From Aeromonas molluscorum 848 (GTDB lineage Bacteria > Pseudomonadota > Gammaproteobacteria > Enterobacterales > Aeromonadaceae): a stretch of DNA of 39,708 nucleotides. Positions 1 to 7,411 of this stretch are shown here, one piece after another. Location: the NCBI RefSeq assembly GCF_000388115.1, contig NZ_AQGQ01000016.1, positions 1 to 39,708 of the forward strand, given 5' to 3'. The notes beneath the pieces are model-generated. The model saw only the letters and a list, made by a program, of their open reading frames with translations. It searched no databases and was not told the DNA's origin. The position numbers were made by a program, and so were the translations under genes. Each line of letters begins with the position of its first letter. Position 1 is the first letter of the stretch.

Positions 1-10
1 AAACGCGACT

Positions 11-23
11 GTTATATTATAAC
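11..23. promoter_or_regulatory. Zur box (zinc uptake operator)
   Basis: A perfect inverted repeat, GTTATA-T-TATAAC, lies 30 bases before the znuC start. It matches the core of the gammaproteobacterial Zur operator (TGTTATANTATAACA type). In E. coli the equivalent site lies between divergent znuA and znuCB. Here it probably represses znuCB when zinc is replete, and perhaps a divergent znuA just left of the window, which cannot be seen. Confidence 0.85.
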
Positions 24-52
24 TCTCACTGGCTGTAAACCCCGGAGCTGTC

Positions 53-811
53 ATGACCCAATTGGTGGAGCTCAAAGAGATCTGTCTCTCATTCGATGGA
101 CGACTCGTGCTCGACAAGGTCTCCTTTACCCTCAATAAAGGCAAAATCACCACACTTGTGGGTCCCAATGGCGCAGGCAAGAGCACCCTCAGCAAGCTGG
201 TGCTGGGACTGCTCAAGCCAGACTCGGGGCAGATAGTGCGCAGGGGCGGCCTGCGGGTCGGTTATGTGCCACAACGACTTTATCTGGATCCGACACTGCC
301 ACTCACCGTGCGCCGCTTCCTGCAACTCGGCAAGAATGGCCGCCTCTCCATTGAGGAAGCCCTTGCCCGGGTCGGTGGCCAGAGCCTGCTCGATAACCGG
401 ATGCAAAAGCTCTCCGGCGGTGAAATGCAACGAGTGCTGCTGGCCCGCGCCTTGCTGGTCAAGCCGGAGCTCCTGGTACTGGATGAACCGGTGCAAGGGG
501 TCGACATCAATGGTCAGATCGAGCTCTATGCCCTGATAGGCAAACTAGCGGCCGAGTTCGACTGCGCCGTGCTCATGGTCTCCCACGACTTGCATCTAGT
601 GATGGCAAGCACCCATGAGGTGATTTGTCTGAACGGCCACATCTGTTGCCATGGAGAACCGGAAAGTGTGGCCCGCCATCCGGAATTTGCGCGCCTGTTC
701 GGCCGACCCGAGCAGGAGGTGCTGGCCGTCTATACCCATCACCACCACTGCGATGGCCAGCATGAACATGTGGAGCCAGCTCCGCTCATCCGCCTGCCGT
801 CGCGCAAATAA
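53..811 (+). CDS. znuC: ZnuC, zinc ABC transporter ATP-binding protein
   Basis: This is the cytoplasmic ATPase of the high-affinity zinc importer ZnuABC. The 252-residue protein has every ABC motif: Walker [10 protein letters not shown] (37-45), signature LSGGE (120-124), Walker B ending LDE (to 145) and the H-loop histidine in SHD (178). The C-terminal tail has a histidine cluster (229-239, HHHH then HEH) typical of ZnuC, possibly a zinc sensor or ligand. The ATG at 53 follows GGAG (44-47). The Zur box just upstream gives zinc-responsive control, and znuB follows after 89 bases. The motifs, His-rich tail and operator together make the assignment firm. Confidence 0.95.
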   Translation: MTQLVELKEICLSFDGRLVLDKVSFTLNKGKITTLVGPNGAGKSTLSKLVLGLLKPDSGQIVRRGGLRVGYVPQRLYLDPTLPLTVRRFLQLGKNGRLSIEEALARVGGQSLLDNRMQKLSGGEMQRVLLARALLVKPELLVLDEPVQGVDINGQIELYALIGKLAAEFDCAVLMVSHDLHLVMASTHEVICLNGHICCHGEPESVARHPEFARLFGRPEQEVLAVYTHHHHCDGQHEHVEPAPLIRLPSRK

Positions 812-900
812 GCCGACGACAGTGCAAAGCCCGGATAAATCTTGAGCCAGACCCGGCCTGAACCTCCTTTCGCCAACCGATTGCAAGTAAGGATCTTAAC

Positions 901-1680
901 GTGGACAGCTTTTTGTTATATGCCCTCGCCGCCGGTCTCGGCATCGCCCTCTTGGCCGGGCCGCTGGGCAGCTTCGTGGTATGGCGCAAGATGGCCTATT
1001 TTGGCGACACCCTCTCCCACGCCTGCCTGTTTGGCATCGCACTCGGCATCTTGCTGCAAGTGGATCTCACCCTGGCAGTGGTGGTCTGTTGCCTCGCCAT
1101 GGCCATGCTGCTCGTCGTCATGAGCCGCAACCAGCAGGTCGCCACCGATACCCTGCTCGGCATCCTGGCCCACAGCGCACTCTCCCTGGGCCTGGTGACC
1201 TTGAGCTTCATGGACAATGTGCGGGTCGATCTGATGGCCTATCTGTTTGGTGATCTGCTCTCGGTCCAGCCAGTGGATCTGCTCTGGATCTACGGCGGTG
1301 GCGCACTGGTGCTGCTCACCCTGTGGCGACTCTGGGATCCCCTGCTCTCCATGACCATCTCGGAAGAGCTGGCGCGGGTGGAAGGGGTGCGGGTCGATGT
1401 GCTGCGCTGCGTGCTGATGCTGCTGATTGGCCTGGTGATCGCCGTGCCATGAAGTTCGTCGGGGCGCTGATCCATCACCTCCTTGCTGATCATCCCGGCT
1501 GCGACGGCGCGCCGTTTCAGCCAGACGCCGGAGCAGATGGCCGGATTTGCGGCACTGATTGGTTGCCTTGCCGTGTTGGGTGGTCTGAGCCTCTCCTGGT
1601 TCCAGGATACCCCGGCGGGCCCATCCGTGGTGGTCTGCGCTGCCAGCCTGTTTGTCCTCAGCCAGTTCAAGAGAGCCTGA
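901..1680 (+). pseudogene. znuB: ZnuB, zinc ABC transporter permease, with two compensating frameshifts
   Basis: This is the inner-membrane permease of ZnuABC. The GTG start at 901 is preceded by AAGGA (889-893). Residues 1-183 are a normal hydrophobic ZnuB sequence, but the frame hits TGA at 1450-1452. The expected continuation (MKFVGAL...) is one frame off from 1449 to about 1472. The original frame then resumes from 1474 ([15 protein letters not shown]...) to the stop at 1678-1680. The pattern fits one missing base near 1446/1447 (GTG-GCC read as GTGCC) and one extra C near 1473. The net length is a multiple of three (780 bases, about 259 aa), the normal ZnuB size. As written, the product would be truncated at 183 aa. 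Two opposite single-base indels 26 bases apart suggest either sequence error or a decayed gene. Confidence 0.85.
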
Positions 1681-1698
1681 TGCGCTGACCTGCGCATC
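1679..1698 (+). terminator. Hairpin at the end of znuB
   Basis: GATGCGC-TGACCT-GCGCATC forms a 7-bp stem with a 6-base loop overlapping the znuB stop codon. There is no clear U-run after it, so it is only a possible terminator or 3'-end stabiliser between znuCB and the convergent LysR gene. Confidence 0.35.
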
Positions 1699-1716
1699 TC
1701 ATCGTTAGGCTGCCAT

Positions 1717-2610
1717 CTAGGGTGGTGGCAGGCTCTGGCAGGTTTCCAGCAACAGCCATTGACGCAGGCGGTTAATGGCGGGCTCATGGGCCCGCCCGCG
1801 CTTGCAGGTGAAGTAGAAGGCATCCCCTGTCTCCAGCTGATGCACCGGCAGACGTACCAGTTGGGGATCATCGGGTCGCACCATGTAATCATTGACGAAA
1901 GTCACTCCCTGATCCCAGGCCGCCGCCTCCATGGCCAGCAAGACATGGCTGAAATGATGCATGCGCACGCCCTCCGGCACCGTCAGCCCGCCCGCCTCGG
2001 CCCAGCGCAGCCAATCCTCCCCCCGCGACTTGTAGATGGACTGCACCGACAGCAGGGGGAGTTGCCAGATGGCATCCGGCCACTCCCCTTCCACCTGCTG
2101 CAACAACCGACGGCTGCACACCGGGAAGAGCCGCTCCTGATAGATAAGATCATGGCTATAACCACGCCCATTGGGGCAGACAGTGATGAAGCAATCGGCC
2201 ACCCGATCGGAGAGTTCCGGATCCTCGGCCACCATCTCCAGGCTGAGGTCGAGCTCGGGGCACTGCTGGCGCAAACTGGCCAGACGCGGGATCAGCCACT
2301 TGACCGCAAATGAGCTGTAGACGGCGAGTCGCAGCTGCATTTGCCCCCCTCCTCTGAGCTGGGCGCTGCTCTGGGCTATCTGACCAAGCCCGGCTGCGAT
2401 CCCCTCAAAATAGATCTCCCCCTGCAGCGTCAAGGACAAGAGCCGCCCCTGACGCAGCAGCAATCGCTCACCGAGGAAATCTTCGAGCAGGCGGATCTGA
2501 TGGCTGACGGCACTCTGGCTGACATGGAGCTCGATGGCGGCGCGGGAGAAGCTCAACAGGCGGGCAACTACCTCGAAATATTGCACGGCACGCAGTGGGG
2601 GCAGTTTCAT
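1717..2610 (-). CDS. LysR-family transcriptional regulator (GcvA-like)
   Basis: This 297-residue protein has the standard LysR plan. An N-terminal winged helix-turn-helix occupies roughly residues 1-60 (LPPLRAVQYFEVVARLLSFS, then SQSAVSHQIRLLE), followed by a linker helix and a periplasmic-binding-protein-like effector domain from about residue 90. The N-terminal wording resembles GcvA/AmpR-type regulators. It is divergent from an EamA transporter gene, the usual arrangement for a LysR regulator controlling its neighbour. A palindrome in the shared spacer (2612-2630) is a plausible operator. The effector and real target are unknown. Confidence 0.85.
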   Translation of the reverse strand: MKLPPLRAVQYFEVVARLLSFSRAAIELHVSQSAVSHQIRLLEDFLGERLLLRQGRLLSLTLQGEIYFEGIAAGLGQIAQSSAQLRGGGQMQLRLAVYSSFAVKWLIPRLASLRQQCPELDLSLEMVAEDPELSDRVADCFITVCPNGRGYSHDLIYQERLFPVCSRRLLQQVEGEWPDAIWQLPLLSVQSIYKSRGEDWLRWAEAGGLTVPEGVRMHHFSHVLLAMEAAAWDQGVTFVNDYMVRPDDPQLVRLPVHQLETGDAFYFTCKRGRAHEPAINRLRQWLLLETCQSLPPP

Positions 2611-2611
2611 T

Positions 2612-2630
2612 ATCTATAAATCTCATAGAT
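2612..2630. promoter_or_regulatory. Candidate LysR operator palindrome
   Basis: ATCTAT-N7-ATAGAT is an inverted repeat two bases upstream of the LysR start codon and about 70 bases upstream of the divergent transporter. Its size and dyad symmetry suit a LysR-type (T-N11-A) recognition site, and its position suits autorepression plus control of the transporter. This is inference from position and symmetry only. Confidence 0.5.
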
Positions 2631-2700
2631 GGTCTTTATTTATCATTTTACCAAATAGTAAGCCCACCGCTACCCTGATCCCATCAAGTCAGGAGGTGGT

Positions 2701-3564
2701 ATGAATTCAGTATCGGCAGGCATTCTCTATCTGGTCTTCGGCAATGTGATAGCCGTCTTCTCGGACGTCCTGGTCAAGGTACTGGATCCTGATCAGCCCA
2801 TCTTCCAATTCGTCTTCTTTCGCCAGGTCTCGGCGGCGCTGCTGCTCGCCCCCTGGCTGCTCTGGTCCTGGCGTCGCCACCCACCGGTCGCCCTCAAATG
2901 GCATCTGCTGCGCGCCCACATCTGGGCGGGGGGCGTCTGCCTCATGGTGATAGCCCTGACCCAGTTACCGCTGGCCACAGCCAATGCTCTCTTCTACGCA
3001 GCTCCCTTGTTGATGGTGCCGCTCGCGGTCTGGATCGCGGGGGAAGCCATGTCCCGGCAAAAAGTACTGACCGCGCTGATGGGGTTCATCGGCGTGTTGA
3101 TCGTGCTGCGCCCCACCGAGGTGAACTGGGCCGCACTGGCGGCGCTCGGCGTCGCACTCTCCCTGGCCCTCAACAACCTGCTGATAAAGCGCCTCCCCCT
3201 GCAGCAGCCGATAGTCCAGACCCTCTTCTTCACCAACGTGCTGAGCATGCCCATCATCTTCGCCCTGGCCTGCTGGGATCCGACGCCCTGGCAGTGGCAG
3301 CTGCTCTGGCCCGCATTCGGCTCCTCGGCGCTGATCATGGTCTATGCGGGCCTGTGCGTGCTGGCCTATCGCAAGGCGGAGGCGAGCAAGATTGCCTCGG
3401 CCGAATACACCGGCCTGCTGGCGGCGGTTGCCATTGGCGCCTGGTTGTTCGATGAGCAACCCGGTCTGCCCCTGCTGGTTGGCTGCCTGTGCATCATCAT
3501 TCCCCTGGCCGCCATGGCGCGGGGAAAAGGCAGAGCCAAGCCTCTGACTGAGCCTGCGGCCTAA
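2701..3564 (+). CDS. EamA/DMT-family transporter
   Basis: This 287-residue integral membrane protein is built from two EamA repeats, about ten hydrophobic segments in all, as in drug/metabolite exporters. The first repeat is roughly residues 5-135 and the second 145-270. It starts at an ATG with a strong AGGAGG (2691-2696). The divergent LysR regulator probably controls it. The substrate cannot be told from sequence; family members export amino acids, metabolites or drugs. The C-terminal end is basic and short, as usual for the family. Confidence 0.85.
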   Translation: MNSVSAGILYLVFGNVIAVFSDVLVKVLDPDQPIFQFVFFRQVSAALLLAPWLLWSWRRHPPVALKWHLLRAHIWAGGVCLMVIALTQLPLATANALFYAAPLLMVPLAVWIAGEAMSRQKVLTALMGFIGVLIVLRPTEVNWAALAALGVALSLALNNLLIKRLPLQQPIVQTLFFTNVLSMPIIFALACWDPTPWQWQLLWPAFGSSALIMVYAGLCVLAYRKAEASKIASAEYTGLLAAVAIGAWLFDEQPGLPLLVGCLCIIIPLAAMARGKGRAKPLTEPAA

Positions 3565-3654
3565 ACAAGAATCGAGGGGGGGTAATCACGGCCTCGGAGT
3601 CCGCTAACGAAAGGGCAACATCGAGCAGTGAGGCCAGCATCGCCGGTCCAGTTG

Positions 3655-4236
3655 TCAGGGAAACAGGGTAGCGACTCGGGTGCGCAACTCGGGGACGACG
3701 TCGGTCTCGAACCAGGGATTTTTGCGCAGCCAGAGGGTGTTGCGCGGAGAGGGATGGGGCAGCGGCAGCCAGGCATCGCCATAATCACGCCAATGCTGCA
3801 CCGTCTCGGTCAGGCTGGCGCGACGTGCCTTGCCGAGGTAGTGCTGCTGGGCATATTGGCCGATAAGCAGGGTCAGCTCGATATGAGGCATCAGCATCAG
3901 CACCTTGTCATGCCAGGCGGGGGCGCACTCGGGACGAGGGGGCAGATCCCCCGACTTGCCGCGCCCCGGATAACAGAAGCCCATGGGCATGATGGCAACC
4001 TTCTTTTCATCATAGAAATCGGCCGGAGCCAGCCCTAGCCAGTCGCGCAGCCGCCCGCCGGAGGGGTCGTCCCAGGGGATGTCGCTGGCATGCACCCGAG
4101 TGCCTGGGGCCTGTCCTATGATGAGCAGCCGGGCTTGCTCACTGCCCCGGATCACGGGATTGGGCCCCAGCGGCAGATGAGCCTCACACTGGCGGCAGGC
4201 GCGGATCTGTTCAAATAGCGAGTCGAGTCGGTTCAT
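3655..4236 (-). CDS. Uracil-DNA glycosylase family protein
   Basis: The protein is about 193 aa from the ATG at 4236. An in-frame ATG at 4245 and longer forms to 4290 are possible, and no candidate has a convincing Shine-Dalgarno. It carries superfamily motifs: GQAPG in the position of the family 4 GEAPG motif, and HPSPRN near the C-terminus in the position of the catalytic HPS motif. Four cysteines follow the pattern C-x2-C (14, 17) ... C-x15-C, the arrangement that binds the [4Fe-4S] cluster in family 4 enzymes. It would therefore be an iron-sulfur DNA-repair protein or a relative. The Q replacing E in motif A means uracil excision itself is uncertain. It is divergent from rarD. Confidence 0.75.
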   Translation of the reverse strand: MNRLDSLFEQIRACRQCEAHLPLGPNPVIRGSEQARLLIIGQAPGTRVHASDIPWDDPSGGRLRDWLGLAPADFYDEKKVAIMPMGFCYPGRGKSGDLPPRPECAPAWHDKVLMLMPHIELTLLIGQYAQQHYLGKARRASLTETVQHWRDYGDAWLPLPHPSPRNTLWLRKNPWFETDVVPELRTRVATLFP

Positions 4237-4386
4237 GGCGAGCATGATAACAGTTGAAGGTCCTGAGCACAGCGCCCGCCAGCGTGCCATCCAGGCTCAT
4301 GGATTTTGTCGCCCAGGCCGCTTGTCGGCTCCGGCATCGCGGCCTATGATGCGGCCCAAATTGTTTAATTTAATAAACGAGAAAGA

Positions 4387-5277
4387 ATGAAAAGCTGGAT
4401 GGGAACGGGCGGTGCAGCCCTGTCGTTCGCGCTCTGGGGCCTGCTGCCCCTCTATTACCAGTTCATGCCCGAGGTCAACATGTGGGAGCTGCTCTCCCAC
4501 AGAGTGCTCTGGTCCGTGGTGCTGCTCGCCCTGCTGTTTGCCCTGTTCGGCCAACGGCTGCCCTGGGAAAGATTGCGCCAGGAGCCCCGCAAGCTATGCC
4601 TGATCCTGCTGGCCGGCCCCATCATGTCCGTCAGTTGGTGCATGTTCACCTGGTGCCTGACCACGGGCCAGGTGCTGGCCACCAGCCTCGCCTTCTTCAT
4701 GACTCCCCTGTTCAACATCGCCTTTGCCGTGCTCTTCCTCGGTGAGCGGCTCACGCCCCAGAAACACCTGGCGGTTGCCCTGGCGCTGGCAGGGTTGGCC
4801 TACATGCTGTTCTCATACGGGCAGCTGCCCTGGTTCTCCCTCATCATGGGGGCCAACTTTGCCCTCTACGGCCTGCTCAAGAAGAAGGTACATTATGAGG
4901 CGAGCACCAGCCTCTATCTCGAATCCCTGGTGCAACTGCCCCTGGCCCTGCTGTTCATCGGATGGATCACATGGCAGGGCCAGGGCACCTTCATACAGGG
5001 GGACTGGGGGGATCGCCTGCTGCTGATGGGCAGCGCGCCCGCCACCCTGCTACCGGTTGGCCTGTTCTGCTATGCGGTGCTGCGCACCCGAATGAGCACT
5101 GTGGGCCTGCTGCAATACATAGAACCAACCCTGGCCTTCCTGCTCGCCATCTTCTGGTTCAAGGAGCTGCCGGATCCCGTCAAAATGGTGGGCTTCGCCT
5201 TCGTCTGGGCGGGCCTGCTGGTCAGTCTGCTGCCCCTGCACAAGCTGCGGCGCGGCAAACGTTACGCACCTGAATGA
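4387..5277 (+). CDS. rarD: RarD, EamA-family permease
   Basis: This 296-residue inner-membrane protein has about ten hydrophobic segments. It matches RarD strongly: an N-terminal SFALWGLLPLYYQ segment, LLSHRVLWS, and the second-repeat motifs SxVGLLQYIEPTLAFLLA and FAFVWAGL. RarD proteins belong to the DMT superfamily and were named for a link with chloramphenicol sensitivity; their physiological substrate is not established. The start follows a GAGAAAG stretch, and the gene is monocistronic or transcribed with the GIY-YIG gene 99 bases downstream. Confidence 0.9.
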   Translation: MKSWMGTGGAALSFALWGLLPLYYQFMPEVNMWELLSHRVLWSVVLLALLFALFGQRLPWERLRQEPRKLCLILLAGPIMSVSWCMFTWCLTTGQVLATSLAFFMTPLFNIAFAVLFLGERLTPQKHLAVALALAGLAYMLFSYGQLPWFSLIMGANFALYGLLKKKVHYEASTSLYLESLVQLPLALLFIGWITWQGQGTFIQGDWGDRLLLMGSAPATLLPVGLFCYAVLRTRMSTVGLLQYIEPTLAFLLAIFWFKELPDPVKMVGFAFVWAGLLVSLLPLHKLRRGKRYAPE

Positions 5278-5376
5278 TGTGCCATCTGTCCTTACTCCTT
5301 GCCCTGTGCCTGGCCGGGGCGATAATGAGCCCAGGCCAACCCGGGACAGATCGGGTGTCAAAGACGAGAGCACAAG

Positions 5377-5760
5377 ATGAGTGAATCCCTTTCCCGCCCC
5401 CCTCAGCTCAGGACCACCGAGCAACAGGGCGCGCCGAGCCGCCCCGCCGGGGATGCCCCGCCCATCTGGTCCATCTATATGGTGCGAACCCGCAGTGGCA
5501 GCCTGTATACCGGGATCAGCACGGATCCTGAACGCCGTCTGACCCAGCACCAGAGCGGCACTGGGGCACGGGCGCTGCGCGGCAAGGGGCCCCTCATCCT
5601 GGCCTGGCGACAGGAGGTTGGGGAGCGCGCCGTGGCCCTGCGCCTCGAATATCGACTCAAGCAGCAGAGCAAGGCCAGCAAGGAGCGCCTTGTGCTCAAC
5701 CCCGATGACTGGCAAGCCTTGGCGCAGCAGTGGTTGCTCACCTCAACCCGCAAGACCTGA
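5377..5760 (+). CDS. GIY-YIG domain protein, YhbQ-like
   Basis: This 127-residue protein contains a single GIY-YIG nuclease-type domain, about residues 31-115. The hallmark pair is WSIYMVRT...LYTGIS, followed by the conserved ERR of the alpha-helix and a [13 protein letters not shown] segment characteristic of the UPF0213/YhbQ family. YhbQ-like proteins are stand-alone GIY-YIG domains with proposed DNA-end or structure-specific nuclease activity; the role is not settled. The first 30 residues, rich in Pro, Arg and Gln, extend beyond the usual family start, so a later start is possible, but no better ATG lies before the domain. Confidence 0.85.
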   Translation: MSESLSRPPQLRTTEQQGAPSRPAGDAPPIWSIYMVRTRSGSLYTGISTDPERRLTQHQSGTGARALRGKGPLILAWRQEVGERAVALRLEYRLKQQSKASKERLVLNPDDWQALAQQWLLTSTRKT

Positions 5761-5821
5761 GCCAGCTGCCAGTGAGAGTCTGAATCCGGTGATGGGGGCA
5801 GGGCGCAGGAGCCGGTGTCAT

Positions 5822-5847
5822 AAAAAAGGCCACCGCAAGGGGTGGCC
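5822..5847 (-). terminator. Rho-independent terminator of the psp operon
   Basis: Read on the minus strand, GGCCACC-N6-GGTGGCC forms a 7-bp GC-rich stem followed directly by a run of six T. It lies about 150 bases after the pspG stop and is the natural 3' end of the pspACG transcript. It also sits downstream of the plus-strand GIY-YIG gene, but the T-run favours the minus strand. Confidence 0.8.
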
Positions 5848-5998
5848 AAGGCAGGATAGGTGTCGCTAGCGGGAGCTTTATCGGGGCACTCTTATCCAGA
5901 TACTCTTATTCACATTCCCTTATCCAGAGGCTCTGGGCAAAGGAGTGTCATCCAGACAGGCTTTAGCCCATCGCAATCAACAACGCTGGCACCATGGC
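5848..5998. other. Spacer between psp terminator and pspG, with degenerate repeats
   Basis: This is a 151-base gene-free stretch. It holds three degenerate copies of a CTTATCCAGA-like unit (at about 5891, 5904 and 5918). No promoter or open frame is convincing. If the terminator at 5822-5847 ends the psp mRNA, this forms its 3' untranslated region. Confidence 0.4.
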
Positions 5999-6223
5999 TC
6001 AACGGTAACTATTGGGGCGGCCGGTGCGGCGCCGGTTGCCCAGCAACCAATAAACCACCAGACCCAGCAAAATCCAGGGAGCCAGCTTGAACACCAGGCC
6101 TATCATGCCTGCCAGGGCACCGAACAACATGAAGACCCCACTCACCACCACCATGGCCAGGACGGTGAATCCGGCCATGGCCATGACGATCAGCACCGCC
6201 AGCAAGACCAGAAATTCCAACAT
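5999..6223 (-). CDS. pspG: PspG-like phage-shock membrane protein
   Basis: This 74-residue protein is almost entirely two or three hydrophobic segments, with a basic tail (NRRRTGRPNSYR). The start MLEFLVLL, the glycine-rich middle and the KLAPWILLGLVVYWL segment resemble PspG, the inner-membrane phage-shock protein of enterobacteria. The ATG follows GAGGAG with good spacing. In E. coli pspG is unlinked to pspA; here it is the third gene of the psp operon, 90 bases after pspC. Assignment rests on short hydrophobic similarity plus context. Confidence 0.65.
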   Translation of the reverse strand: MLEFLVLLAVLIVMAMAGFTVLAMVVVSGVFMLFGALAGMIGLVFKLAPWILLGLVVYWLLGNRRRTGRPNSYR

Positions 6224-6313
6224 ATATACTCCTCGCAGCCGGGCTGCTCATGGTTGTCCGGGGTCAATACCGCCAGCGGGTGATGACAGGCGGGGCTGAC
6301 GGCCCCGCCTTGC

Positions 6314-6520
6314 TCAATCCAGCCAGCGTTTCAATTCATGGCGCGGTGGCATCAGCAGCACCGCCAGCAGATAGGCAGCCAGGGTGAAGGGGGGTAGCAG
6401 GATCAGGGCAATCAGCGCCACTATCCGCACCGTCACTCTGGAGAGCCCCAACCGATTGGCAATGCCGGCGCAGACGCCCGTCAACTTGCGATGTGCCAGG
6501 TCTTTCGGCCAGGGCGTCAT
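6314..6520 (-). CDS. pspC: PspC-domain protein, minimal form
   Basis: This 68-residue protein is a bare PspC domain: a basic amphipathic start (RKLTGVCAGIANRLGLSRVTVRI) and one hydrophobic segment ending in LLMPPR. Classical PspC is about 120 residues with a periplasmic or cytoplasmic extension that works with PspB to bind PspA; that extension is absent, as is a pspB gene. It probably acts as an inner-membrane partner of PspA. Its ATG lies two bases after the pspA stop, and its ribosome site GGAGGTG is embedded in the last pspA codons, implying translational coupling. Confidence 0.85.
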   Translation of the reverse strand: MTPWPKDLAHRKLTGVCAGIANRLGLSRVTVRIVALIALILLPPFTLAAYLLAVLLMPPRHELKRWLD

Positions 6521-6522
6521 GA

Positions 6523-7185
6523 TTACACCTCCACCTTTTGGCCTTTCAGACGAGCCAGCTCACGCTCTATCTCGTCATTGAGTTCCAGCTCGCGAAATTG
6601 TGCTTCCAGAGACGGATTCTGACCCAGAGTCGCGGCTTCAAGTTGAGCCTCCAACTGATCAACCCTGCCCTGCACTCCGTCGAAGCGGGCCATCAGCTCA
6701 TGCATGCGACTGCTGTCCATCTGGGCCCTGGCGCGGATCCGGCTGTGAGCCGTCTGCTCACGCAAGGCCAGCAACTTCTGCCTCTCCCGCGCCTCGGTCA
6801 GCTTGGCGCCAAGCCGCTCGCTGTCGGCACTGAGCTGGGCCAATACCTCGGCCAGCCGATCCCTGTCCTGCTCCAGCTGTGCGAGGCGCTTGGCCTCGGC
6901 CAGTTTCTCGCCAAGAGCGGCGCGGGCCAAATCTTCACGGCCCTTGCCAATGGCCAGTTCGGCCTTGGCAGCCCAACCCTGCATCTGTTGACTCAGGGCA
7001 CTTTGCTGGCGTTCCAGCTGCTTTTGTTCGGCAATGAGGCGGGCGGCCTGGGTTCGCATCTCGATCTGCACCTGCTCCATCTCTTCGATCATGAGCCGCA
7101 CCATCTTCTCGGGCTCCTCACTCTTGTCGAGCAAGTTGTGCAAGTTGGCGTTGATGATATCGCTGAGGCGGCTAAATACACTCAT
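6523..7185 (-). CDS. pspA: PspA, phage shock protein A
   Basis: PspA is the peripheral inner-membrane ESCRT-III-like protein that stabilises damaged membranes and, in enterobacteria, restrains the sigma-54 activator PspF. The 220-residue protein begins MSVFSRLSDIINANLHNLLDKSEEPEKMV, the conserved amphipathic helix, and continues as a long coiled coil to its acidic-basic C-terminus, the usual length. The ATG at 7185 is preferred because AGGAG precedes it with proper spacing; an upstream in-frame extension to 7260 would cover the promoter. It is the first gene of pspA-pspC-pspG, with a candidate sigma-54 promoter at 7249-7264. Confidence 0.95.
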   Translation of the reverse strand: MSVFSRLSDIINANLHNLLDKSEEPEKMVRLMIEEMEQVQIEMRTQAARLIAEQKQLERQQSALSQQMQGWAAKAELAIGKGREDLARAALGEKLAEAKRLAQLEQDRDRLAEVLAQLSADSERLGAKLTEARERQKLLALREQTAHSRIRARAQMDSSRMHELMARFDGVQGRVDQLEAQLEAATLGQNPSLEAQFRELELNDEIERELARLKGQKVEV

Positions 7186-7248
7186 GGTCTGGCTCCTTGT
7201 CATGGGATGGGCCTGGGCCCTGGTTTCAGTCTCTAGTGCCATAACTAC

Positions 7249-7264
7249 TACAAGAGCCATGCCA
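7249..7264 (-). promoter_or_regulatory. Candidate sigma-54 promoter of the psp operon
   Basis: On the minus strand the sequence TGGCAT-GGCTC-TTGTA matches the -24/-12 consensus TGGCAC-N5-TTGCA except at two bases, with exact spacing. It lies about 65 bases upstream of the pspA start codon. psp operons are classically sigma-54/PspF dependent, so position and family agree. A pspF gene is not in this window. Confidence 0.55.
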
Positions 7265-7365
7265 GAATATTTTTTCTTTTATTTACAGTTAGATATAAAA
7301 GTCACCTCCAAACCTCGCCGCAAAAGTTAGCATTTTTAACCAATCTAAATGGCGAAAATAACCAA

Positions 7366-7395
7366 TAAAAAAGGGAGCCAGCGGCTCCCTTTTTT
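7366..7395 (-). terminator. Bidirectional terminator downstream of plsC
   Basis: GGGAGCC-AGC-GGCTCCC forms a 7-bp stem flanked by an A-run on one side and a T-run on the other, so it can work on both strands. It lies 17 bases after the stop of the minus-strand acyltransferase gene and is its obvious terminator. Confidence 0.85.
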
Positions 7396-7411
7396 ACATG
7401 ATGGCACCCGA

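Noticed and set aside
1441-1476. Programmed frameshifting in znuB
   Set aside because: No slippery heptamer or downstream structure is evident, and two opposite shifts would be needed.
1323-1688. An out-of-frame 121-codon frame at the end of znuB as a separate gene
   Set aside because: Only about eight codons of it (from 1449) match ZnuB; the rest is another frame of the same gene, so it is explained by the indels.
7234-7241. TGGCAC (minus strand, near 7241) as the -24 element of the psp promoter
   Set aside because: The -12 region at correct spacing lacks GC; the neighbouring 7249-7264 site fits better.
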